The notes under the pieces are model-generated. The model was not told where the DNA came from. It searched no databases and saw only the letters and a program-made list of their open reading frames with translations. The translations under genes were made by a program, and so were the position numbers. This document shows positions 21,171 through 30,427 of a stretch of 64,000 nt of DNA, piece after piece. This DNA is from Beroe forskalii (taxonomy: Eukaryota; Ctenophora; Nuda; Beroida; Beroidae): the NCBI GenBank assembly GCA_011033025.1, contig WFMF01000003.1, forward strand, positions 1,705,483-1,769,482, read 5' to 3'. Position 1 is the first letter of the stretch. Each line of letters begins with the position of its first letter.

Positions 21171-22980
21171 CTTTGCCAAGGGTCCCCTGTTAGTGATAGG
21201 GACCTCTGTTTACTTGATAGGTCCCCTGTTAGTGATAGGACCCTTGTTTGATAGTCCCCTGGGAACCTAGGACCTCTGTTTACTTGATAGGGTCCCCTGT
21301 TAGCGATGGGGTCCTATGTTAACTTGATAGGGTCCCCTGTTAGTGATAGGGACCTCTGTTAATTTGATAGGGTCCCCTGTTAGTGATAGGGACCTCTGTT
21401 AACTTGATAGGGTCCCCTGTTAGTGATAGGTCCTATGTTAACTTGATAGGTCCCCTGTTAGTCGATAGGGTCCTATGTTAACTTGACAGGGTCCCCTGTT
21501 AGTGAAAGGACCTCACAACTCTGATAGATCCCCTGTTAGTGATAGACCTCTGTTTACTCTGGACAGTCCCCAAGTTAAGATAGAACTCTGTTTATTTTGG
21601 GATAGGTCCCTGCTAGTATAGACCTCTGCCAATCCTTGGACAGTCCCCTCAGCGATAGAATCCCTCAGCAACTTTGGACAGGGTCCCCGTTAAAGTATTG
21701 GAAAATCCTCGTTAACCCTGACAGTCCCCAGCCAGTGATAGGGTCCTAAGTGTTTTACTTGACAGTCCCCCTGTCAAAGCATAGACCTCTGCCAACTCTG
21801 ACAGTCCCTGTTAAAGTATGCACCTCTGCCAACTGAGGTCCCCTGCCAAAGCATAGACCCTGCCTACTCTGACAGCCCCCTGCCAGCAGTAACCTCTGCC
21901 TGCTCGACAGTCCCTCAAGTTAAAGTATGCACCTCTGCCAACTTGACAGGGTCCTGCCAAAGTGACAGTCCCATGTTAATGACAGTCCCCGTTAAAGTAT
22001 GGTCCTATACAATCCTGACAGGGTCCCCCAAAGTGATAGACCCTGCCAAATCCTTTACAGGTCCCATGGCGACAGTAACTCTGTTGACAGGGTCCCCAAG
22101 CCAAAGTATAAAAATCCTGCCTACTTGATAGGCCCCTCGTCAGTGACAGGACCCTGCCTACTTGACAGTCCCCTGAGCCACCCAGCAGCCCCCTGCTTTT
22201 CATTGACAGCCCCCGGGGGAAAAAGACCCCCAAAAAACTTGAAGTCCCCCGCGATGGTCCTAAAGGCCCTGACAGGGTCCCCTGAGATAACCCCGAACTT
22301 AAAGGGGTCCCCAAAGACCCTGCCCCTGACAGGCCCCTGAAAGGAACCCCAAACCCCCTGAATCCAGTGCCCCTGCCACCCTAAAAAGCCCCTGCAAAAA
22401 ATTAGACCTGAACCCCCGGGGAAAGGGCCCTGAAGAAGCCCCGTTAACCCTTGAAACCGGCCCCTTTTAGGAGCCTCCAATTTAAAGGGGCCCCCCGAAA
22501 GAAGGGACCCTTTTTATTTGAAGTCCCCGTTAAATATAACCCTTTACTGAACCCCCGTTAGGAAGGACCTCTGAATTTGGGAATCCCCTTTTAAAAGTAT
22601 TTCCTTTGAATTTGACGGGGCCCCCCCAAGAACCTGCCACTTAAAGTCCCCTGCAGTAAGCCCCTTGAAAAATTGACCCCCCCTTATATAGGCCTTTGAA
22701 CTTAAAGCCCCCTGAAAAGGAAAATTTCTTTAGCCCCCCCGGGACAGCCCCGTTTTGAACCCCCTGGCTACCCCCCAACCAACCCCAGTAAGCCCAGAAA
22801 CTTGATAGCCCCTGAAATGGCCCTTTTAAACTGAAGTCCCCAAAGATAAAACCTGCCCCCCTGACACCCCCTTGCAAAAACCTTGTTTGAAGCCCTTTTG
22901 GGATGGACCCTTCTTTTTGACGGGGTCCCCGAAAGATAGACCTCTGTTACTGACAGTCCCCGGGAGAAAAAATTTTTCAT
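21170..22980 (+). repeat. Decayed 40-bp array grading into noisy sequence
   Basis: Begins with clear 40-bp units (CCCCTGTTAGTGATAGGGAC) to about 21500, then becomes increasingly irregular. From about 22000 it is dominated by fragments such as GACAGTCCCC and by C, A and T homopolymer runs. This may be real decay of the array, but the homopolymer pattern also fits unpolished long-read consensus in a collapsed repeat. Confidence 0.7.
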
Positions 22981-23480
22981 TTTAAAACCCCGCCCAAGTA
23001 ATTTGAGAATTTTATGAAGTTGAGAATTTTATGAAAATTTAAATTTTGAGATTTGAGATTTGTGAAACTTTGAATAATTGAGTGCAATTTAATTTGGAGA
23101 TTTTATTGAAATTTTGTGAATTTGAAATTGGAAATTTTATGAAAATTTGGAAATTTTGTGAAAAATTGGAAATTTGGGAATTTTGTGAAAATTTGGAAAT
23201 TTGTGAAAATTTGGAAATTTTATGAAAATTTGGAAATTTTATGAAAATTTGGGAATTTTATGAAAATTTGGAAATTTTGTGAAAATTTGGAAATTTTGTG
23301 AAAATTTGGAAATTTGAAAGTTTCAAATATTGGGAAATTAGAAATAAGAAAAACAAAAGTGAAAAAACAAAAGTGAAAAAACGAAACCAAAAACAAAACT
23401 AATTTTGGAAATTTTGAAATAAGATAAACAAAACTAACTGAAAAAACAAAAGTGAAAAAACGAAACTGAAAAAACAAAAC
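22981..23480. repeat. GAAAATTTGGAAATTTT low-complexity repeat
   Basis: Tandem, slightly varying units of 17-19 bases (TGAAAATTTGGAAATTTTGT) from about 22990 to 23310. AAAACAAAAGTGAAAAAAC repeats follow to about 23480. No coding potential. Confidence 0.8.
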
Positions 23481-24240
23481 TAATATTGGAAAATTTGAAC
23501 TTGAATCAAAATTTAACTGACAAACTGACAAATCAATTTATTCATCCTGTAACATTTTCTATTTATACATTCTATTATGATTTTCATATTTTTATTTTAA
23601 ATGTAATTTTAACTTCCTATCAAAGTACTTACGTTCTTTTCTGGTTAAGATAGTGAGCAGGTACAGATAGAGACTAAGGTTAACATTAGGAATTGATGGG
23701 TGATGTTGACTGACGGGTTTTTAATCGTAGTCATGATGAGGATGTGTTCAGTGTTTCACTTTGGCGGGTGTCATTAAATACTGTGGGTTAAATACTGTGA
23801 GTGGGCTATGGATTAGAAAGTAACGATATAATGAAATCTTAAAATTTGCATATTTGTAGACGGGTTTATTAATTTAACTTGATAATCAATGATACTGCCG
23901 ATAATTATCTCTTCAGGTCGAGGGAGATACAAGAGAGTGTTCTGAACGGGACGGCTTATCTCCAGCTCAAGTCTTCAGAGGATGGCTTAGTGGAGACGGC
24001 TTAGAAATGCCGCGCAGATGGGACAGTTTTGTTAGCATTTTCAGTTTTACTGACTTTTGGACCAAGTTTCCAAAACATTTTCATTTTCCAGGTTATTTTT
24101 TGTTGATTTTAGATTTCATGGATCTGAAGTTAAGATTATTTCTTATTTTTGTTAGCCTAACAGTAAAATTTGGTCAAGTTTCAAACAATTTTCATTTGAA
24201 TTTAAAATTTGATTCCCTTTTACTTAAGTTTAAAATAATG
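23481..24240. other. Intergenic sequence with one possible exon
   Basis: Mostly AT-rich. After a CAG at about 23914 an open stretch begins VEGDTRECSERDGLSPAQVF and could be an exon on the plus strand. The frame then runs into AT-rich low-complexity sequence, and no matching donor or homology is evident. It might be a 3' exon of the SOD gene, but the phase-compatible reading stops quickly. Confidence 0.2.
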
Positions 24241-24276
24241 TGTCAGCGTATTTTTCTCAAATGTAGAATTTTTCTA

Positions 24277-24950
24277 GTTTTTGATGCAATTTTCCAGAAT
24301 AAACAGTTTTGTAAGCCTGTTCAATGACCGCTGCAGGTCAAGTTTTCAATTAATTTCCGTTTTCGGGTTAAATTAATTCCCTTATTTTGTCGGGCGTTAA
24401 GATTTGAATTTGAGATTATTTCTTTTCAGATTTTTATTTTACTTCAATTAAGAATTTAGGCTGATTTTGATGCTCTTTCCAGATTGAGTATAATTATAAG
24501 TCACTGATTATTTCTCTAGTTTTTGATGCAATTTTCCAGAATAAACAGTTTTGTAAGCCTGTTCAATGACCGCTGCAGGTCAAGTTTTCAATTAATTTCC
24601 GTTTTCGGGTTAAATTAATTCCCTTATTTTGTCGGGCGTTAAGATTTGAATTTAAGATTATTTCTTTTCAGATTTTTATTTTACTTCAATTAAGAATTTA
24701 GGCTGATTTTGATGCTCTTTCCAGATTGAGTATAATTATAAGTCACTGATTATTTCTCTAGTTTTTGATGCAATTAATTTCCGTTTTCGGGTTAAATTAA
24801 TTCCGCCACAGTCAGGCGTTAAGATTTGAATTTAAGATTATTTCTTTTCAGATATTTATTTTACTTCAATTAAGAATTTAGGCTGATTTTGATGCTCTTT
24901 CTAGATTGAGTATAATTATAAATCACTGATTATTTCTTTTGACTCGACTT
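24277..24950 (+). repeat. 242-bp direct repeat, three copies
   Basis: GTTTTTGATGCAATT starts at 24277, 24519 and 24761, an exact 242-bp period. The third copy lacks an internal segment of about 70 bp. The copies are nearly identical, showing recent tandem duplication. No reading frame spans them. Confidence 0.9.
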
Positions 24951-24975
24951 CCAGCGTTAAGTTTCTGTGATCCGA

Positions 24976-25177
24976 CCCAAAAAGCTGAAGTCAACTGAGA
25001 TTTGTTTGGGTGAAACGAACACAAATTTCTAACTTGTTCCACTGTGACTGATCCAGTTTCACATTGTGAAACTGAATCAGTTTCACAATTGTGAAACTGG
25101 ATCAGTCACAGTAAAACAAGTTAGAAATTTGTGTTGTTATCACCCAAACAAATCTCAGTTGATTTCGGCTTTTTGGG
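24976..25177. repeat. Long imperfect palindrome 1
   Basis: About 100-bp arms centred near 25076. The left arm has CCCAAAAAGCTGAAGTCAAC and CTAACTTGTT; the right arm has the matching AACAAGTTAG and CGGCTTTTTGGG. The centre alternates GTGAAACTG and CAGTTTCAC. A fold-back element with no coding capacity. Confidence 0.85.
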
Positions 25178-25188
25178 CTTACTTACAG

Positions 25189-25445
25189 GGCGTGTCGAAC
25201 TCATATGTGCGCGGCTTTTTCATGCGCGGCGTAATCCTGCGCAGCTCACTGCCTGTTAATGACAGGCAGTGAGCTGCGCACGATTACGCTGCGAATGGTG
25301 AAGCCGCGGTCGTTCGACACGCCACCGTTACGGTGGCGTGTCGAACTCATATATGCGCGGCGTAATAGTGCGCGGCTCGCTGCCTGTAATTAACAGGCAA
25401 CGAGCCGCGCATGGAAAAGCCGCGCACATATGAGTTCGACACGCC
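25189..25445. repeat. Two adjacent CpG-rich palindromes
   Basis: Palindromes at 25189-25322 and 25335-25445 both start with GGCGTGTCGAACTCATAT and end in GTTCGACACGCC (with a variant in the first). They are joined by a small GCCACCGTTACGGTGGC hairpin. Their centres share GCTCGCTGCCTGT-type sequence. They look like two copies of one hairpin element. Confidence 0.9.
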
Positions 25446-25454
25446 CCTGTTACT

Positions 25455-25652
25455 TTGCATTGACGCGCGTGTTCAGAGAACACGCGCGCTTTTCGAAGAA
25501 AAGGCGCGCGCGAACTTGCCCTAACCAGCCCCCTGTTGTGCGCGGCCTCTGAGGAGGAACGGCGCGCACAACAGGGGGCTGGTTAGGGCAAGTTCGCGCG
25601 CGCCTTTTCTTCGAAAAGCGCGCGTGTTCTCTGAACACGCGCGTTAATGCAA
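25455..25652. repeat. Near-perfect 198-bp palindrome
   Basis: Arms of about 90 bp: the left starts TTGCATTGACGCGCG and the right ends CGCGCGTTAATGCAA. Internal matching blocks include GAACACGCGCG and AACTTGCCCTAACCAGCCCC against its complement. A small loop around CCTCTGAGGAGGAACGG forms the centre. Arm identity is high, which suggests a recent origin. Confidence 0.93.
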
Positions 25653-25661
25653 GGTGATGGG

Positions 25662-25870
25662 GGCCGCGTAGCCGTAGGTCGCGCGCACATAAGCATGCTT
25701 ACGCGCGCGCGCGGCGCGGTCTACAGCTACGCGGCCTCCTCTGAGGAGGAACGGCGCGCAGAACTTTGCTAAACACGTATATCCCTGTGTGGGTGGCGCG
25801 CGGCGCACTTCCCCAGCACAGTGTGTCCCGTAGGGAAGTGCGCGGCGCGTACACACACCTATGCGGGTTT
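25662..25870. repeat. Two further CpG-rich fold-back elements
   Basis: 25662-25736 pairs GGCCGCGTAGC with GCTACGCGGCC around AAGCATGCTT. 25772-25870 pairs GGCGCGCGGCGCACTTCCC with GGGAAGTGCGCGGCGCG. The same CCTCTGAGGAGGAACGGCGC piece occurs in this and the previous palindrome, tying the cluster to one family. Confidence 0.8.
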
Positions 25871-26128
25871 AGGAACGCAGAACTGGGCGCTGGTCAGGGC
25901 AAGTTCGTGCGCACCTTTCGTTTCATCAAAAACCGCGCGTGTTCCCTGAACACCCGCGCGTGCGCGCAAAATAGGTCCTACAACGCAGGACAAGTCTTAC
26001 AACAAAGCCGCGCATTCCCCTAACCACAGGCGTCGCGCGCGTGCGTAAAAAGGGGTCTTAGGGCCATCCAGACGAGTTGCCTTAACCAAGATCCTAGTTT
26101 CGGGACGCCCTTCCCCAAACCAGGGTCA

Positions 26129-26367
26129 GTCTCCCATATAAACGGGAGCCTTCATTATCTATGACAATGACGTCACTCAGAAAAATAAAATTAAGCGCAT
26201 CTAGCGCTTTAAGCAGTAAGGTTAGGGTTCTGGTTAGGGTCAGGATTTGTTAGGTTTAGGATAAGGATTAAGGTTAGGGTTTTGGTTAGGGCAATGGTTA
26301 GGTTTAGGATACAGAAAAATTGACGTTTAGATCTGTGACGTCACTCAGAGCCGTTTATATGGGAGAC
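26129..26367. mobile_element. MITE-like element with 17-bp terminal inverted repeats
   Basis: Exact 17-bp inverted termini, GTCTCCCATATAAACGG (26129) and CCGTTTATATGGGAGAC (26351). An 11-bp direct repeat, CCAAACCAGGG, lies close to the termini on both sides and may be a target-site duplication or older flanking repeat. TGACGTCACTCAGA occurs inside both ends. The interior is rich in GGTTAGGG, a telomere-like motif. No transposase: a non-autonomous element. Confidence 0.75.
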
Positions 26368-26599
26368 ATACCCAAACCAGGGGCGTTGCAAGCGGCTTGC
26401 CGCACCGCGCACTCCGTGCGCGCGAAACCAGGGCGCGGCGCTGGTTAGGGCAAGCGACGCCCCAAGGTTAGGGGAAATCAGGTTTGTGTCGCATAATCAC
26501 ATGTAACTCTTGATGACTTGTTCACCTAACCACGTACTAACTCCTTTTGAGGAGTGAAACCACGGCGCGCGCAAAAGAGGGTTCTGGTTAGAGTGATAA

Positions 26600-26800
26600 C
26601 TCTGGCTGAGTGACGTCACAGACCTATAAAGGTCAATATTTTTGTTTCCTAAGCCTAACTATGGCCCTAACCAAAACCCTAACCTTAATCTTGACTCTAA
26701 ACTTAATAAATCCTGGCTCTAATCCTGATCCTAACCTTTAAAGTGCTAGATAGATGCGCTTTACTATATTTTTCTGACTGACGTCATTATTTTAGATAAT
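26600..26800. mobile_element. Related MITE-like element in reverse orientation
   Basis: Carries TCTGGCTGAGTGACGTCA at the left, CCCTAACC repeats inside and TTTTTCTGACTGACGTCATT at the right, which is the reverse-complement organisation of the element at 26129-26367. The outer inverted termini are not preserved. Confidence 0.65.
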
Positions 26801-27900
26801 GAAGAACCCAAAGTTATTTGGGATACTAGCCTGGAAATCAGCCACTTTGATCAAAATGGTTAAAAGTATTTCAAATCATTTATTTGATTAATCTCCTTGG
26901 CCCTCTCCCTTTAATTTGAAATTACCCATATTTGCACCCATATTTGTTGCTCCTTTCAACCATTTGCAGTAATCTTATTTTAAATTGCCATAATATCCCT
27001 AACAATGCCCTGATATTTCTAATGATATTGAAGAGCGCTAGATGATGCCATTATTTTCTTAGTGAGGTCATAATATATTTTGAAAATATGGCATTCTAAG
27101 GCAAAATACGACATTGATTTGATTAAAGATTTGGTTATGCCATAACTTTGCCATAATTCTTCTATCAACACCATAAACTGATGCACAGATGCACTATTTT
27201 TCTTTGCTTTGCCAGAGCTGTTGTGAAAAGGGGACTGTAGTATAATATTCATGACTCCAATGTCAACCTTCAGATGGGGTAAGGTGACAGGTCAGATGGT
27301 GAAGCTTAGGGTAGTGAGAAAGTGTCATCAGGGTAGCAATTACTGTTGAAAGCGTGCACATGGACCTAATAAAGCTCAAATTTGATTGTATAAATTTGTA
27401 TCAACTTTCAAGAATCACAACAAAGCGAAACACTTTTATAACTTTTGAAAGAGATATGGAGTAAAGTATTCAACAAGTATATTCTTATAGTATTATCAAA
27501 TCACTGAACTTCCACTGTGATCTGGGTGTGTGATTGTGTCTTGGTGATCTCAGTGAACTCAACTGTGAATCTATAATATCAATATGAATAGTTCAATTCA
27601 ATTCACCCTTTAATATCAATTCAATTTGGCACACGAATTGCGCTCACCTCACACTTCTATTCACTCGCACTTAAATTCACAAATGATGAAATTTACACTG
27701 ATGACTTCTGATGATTCTCGGAAGATGTAGATGTATTGAAGGATTCCTTATTTCCACGTTACTAGGATGGGATCGTACAAACTGTATTCTTCAAAGGATA
27801 ACCGAAACCGAATCTGAACTGAATAGAACGGAACTGAATCGTCAACTCCCGACAGACTTCTCCTTGACAGTCCTCCAAACGATGCCAGTACCTCACAGCT
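26801..27900. other. Intergenic AT-rich sequence
   Basis: No gene seen. Short partial repeats such as CCATATTTG occur near 26925-26950. Open frames here have no recognisable features. Confidence 0.4.
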
Positions 27901-28610
27901 CCCTCTGGCTGCTTCACTCAGCTACAGCAGCAAGTTCCTCGCACTCTCCTGCTTCACTTCGCTTCTAAGGTGTCAGTACCTCGCAGCTTGTCTCTCACTG
28001 CTTCACTCGACTTCACTAGTGTCAGTACCTCACAGCCTGTCTCCTGCTGCTTCACTCGACTTCAACCAGCTGCCCTTCACTGGTGCTCTCACAACTGTAT
28101 TGTCAGAGTTCGATGGTTCCTCATCATCATGTCATTAGACTTAGCTAAGGAGTAATAGGTTAAGTATCATTAATATTACAGGACATATTCTTCAGATCAT
28201 CACAAATCATAAATTACATTTCACTTGATATCATCAGAAATATCGTAACAATTACAAGACATGCAATACAGTGGTGCTATTGTGGCTTCACAGTGGCTTT
28301 ACTGTGGCTTTACTGTGGCATTTCCAGGTCAGCATCATGTTGGCCTTCTTGTTGGCCTTCTTGTGGCATCACGATGGCTTCACCATGGCACTTCCCTGGG
28401 GCCTTGGTAGCTTCCTTGTGGCTCCACAGTGGCATTATCATGGCTTTTTGTGGCATCACCATTGTGTCACTGTGGCACTGCATGGCGTTTTGGTGACTTT
28501 TTCATGGTGCCACAGTGGCCTCCTTGTGGCTTCACCATGGCACAGCCATGGTCTCACCGTGGCGTTACTGTGGTGCTGCTGTGGTGACCTTGTGGCGCTG
28601 CTGTTCTAAT
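27900..28610. repeat. Degenerate repeats: CTGCTTCACT units, then GTGGCTTCAC units
   Basis: 27900-28085 has about three copies of a roughly 45-bp unit containing GTCAGTACCTCACAGC and CTGCTTCACTCGACTTCA. 28270-28605 is built of short irregular units such as TGTGGCTTCACCATGGCA. The open frame through the latter is a repeat artefact (WLHSGFTVAL-type peptides). Confidence 0.7.
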
Positions 28611-29073
28611 CTATGCCTGAATATTCAAAAGAAATATTTTATAAATCTTTTTCTATATGATTTGAATAAATTTTATTTATCTCCATATGAAGCAAATACT
28701 GCAATCAAACTTTCACTCACAAACAAATGTAAAAGTTTGAAAGCTAAAAGATATGACTTGTGTAAGGTTAGACAAATTATTAATTTTAAAGATAGATGAA
28801 GTTTGGATGAAGTTTCCTAAGCCTGCATAGGGGTATGAACGCGCCACGTGTTTCCCTGTTTTGAGGAAGCGCACCACAGGACAATAACAGGGGTATACGT
28901 GTTTAGCAAGGATGAAATAATTACAATCAATAACCTAAATACTAATATTGTACTGATATTACACATATTCTAACTAACTCACACTCTAATGGTTGGCAGG
29001 AACCTATTCTAGCAATAATTAATCATCATCAGTTGCCAGTTTAAAATGGATTATTTGAAGAAATGATGCAGTG
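28611..29073 (+). promoter_or_regulatory. Probable 5' region of the 25-exon coiled-coil gene
   Basis: AT-rich sequence directly upstream of the ATG at 29074. No definite TATA box can be assigned. A short inverted relation between GGGGTATGAACGCG (28829) and a later GGGGTATACGTGTTTAG (28893) suggests another small repeat. Confidence 0.25.
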
Positions 29074-30427
29074 ATGTCTAACAGTCAGACTTGTGTGGAT
29101 CTCTTCAATTTCAAAGAGTCTGGTTCAGGTAATTTGCACTAATTCATTCTCTGTTAGTTCCTACATTAGCGGGGGTGTAACTGTCCATTTTTTCAATCAA
29201 AGAAACAACTGTCCCTTAAACAAGCTTTTGATGGGTATAGTTGTTTTTAAATTTCATGGAAATATCCATAAACTGTCCCATGAAACAGCTTCTCTCTGGT
29301 GTTAGCAAGTGCATATCACACCACTGATTAATACCCATAAACCTATTCTAAGAACCTGCAGGTGCTAATGTCGATATCATAACAATTGAAGATGGGCAGC
29401 AGGAGAACAGTGCATTAGTTGCAGATAGCAGGAACAGATCTTCCAATAGGAATACCTCGCCTTTCCGAGACAGAGTTCAAGAGAGGTCAGAGAACTTCAG
29501 ATTACTCATCGGCTGATATATTTGTTATTTGGCCCATTTTTGTTATCAACTATTGTGCGAAAGTCAAAAGTTTCATTTTCATATCATGAAAAAAGGATTG
29601 GAAAATTCTATTTATAGGTACATATTGAATATCACAATTTCAGGTACAACCGTTCTCTGTCTCCAACAGGATCGCCCCGTTTAAAAAGAAGGTAGCTGCC
29701 TATTTTCAGTGCTTCCAAAGTGGCATTAGGCAATAGGCATCTGTGTATAATTCTATAGTTGCTGCTCTGCTTCCCATAAACTTTAAGAATTAGCTTTAAT
29801 ACCTCTGTTGAACTATTTAACACCATCTCTCAGCAGCACTGCTGGGCACCCCCTGAGCCCACTGCCCCGCAGTCTCTCCCCCTCTGCCAGAACACAGCCC
29901 CGGACCCCTCACACTCCCCGGAGCGTGTCTCCAGGGGTCCTACAGAGCAACAGGGCCAAGGTAAATAACATGGGGCTCTACAGAGCAACAGGGCCAAGGT
30001 AAATAACAAGGTGGTCCTACAGAGCAACAGGGCCAAGGTAAATAACAAGGGGGTCCTACAGAGCAACAGGGCCAAGGTAAATAACCAGGTGGTCCTACAG
30101 AGCAACAGGGCCAAGGTAAATAACCAGGTGGTCCTACAGAGCAACAGGGCCAAGGTAAATAACAAGGGGGCTCTACAGAGCAACAGGGCCAAGGTTGGCA
30201 AATAACAACTTGATATTCTTAGTAATAGGTATAGGACCTGTTATCCTTAAAGTTATTGGAGAATATTATATTCATACATCAATACATGGCTTTACGAAAT
30301 TTAAGAAATTATCGATTCTCTATTTAAACCACTATGCAGCTTTTCTTAGCCCATTAACCAATTAACCCTGTATCAACCAATTAAGCCTGTTTTCTGCAGG
30401 TGAGCAGCACCTCGGTGTCCCCTGTTA
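29074..30427 (+). CDS. Gene B exons 1-4 (N-terminal Ser/Pro-rich region)
   Basis: Exon 1 29074-29128 ends GGTTCAG|GTAATT, phase 1. Exon 2 29362-29485 encodes GANVDIITIEDGQQENSAL onward, phase 2. Exon 3 29834-29960 is rich in S-P and T-P pairs (RTPHTPRSVSPGV), suggesting proline-directed phosphorylation, phase 0. Exon 4 30400-30427 is a 28-base microexon (VSSTSVSPV), phase 1. Its last bases are the beginning of the 40-bp array, so its donor lies inside the first repeat unit. Confidence 0.7.

Noticed and set aside
26200-26310. True telomere or internal telomere from chromosome fusion (TTAGGG-like)
   Set aside because: Motifs are irregular (GGTTAGGGTT, TTAGGTTTAGG), short, and lie inside an element with its own inverted ends.
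28271-28609. Hydrophobic open frame with LWLHSGFTVAL-type sequence, possible membrane protein
   Set aside because: Generated by GTGGCTTCAC simple repeats in two frames at once; no real protein features.
30011-30205. Open frame of repeated VLQSNRAKVNN peptides as a separate gene
   Set aside because: It is the 39-bp donor array read in a frame that the exon does not use; no independent start or homology.
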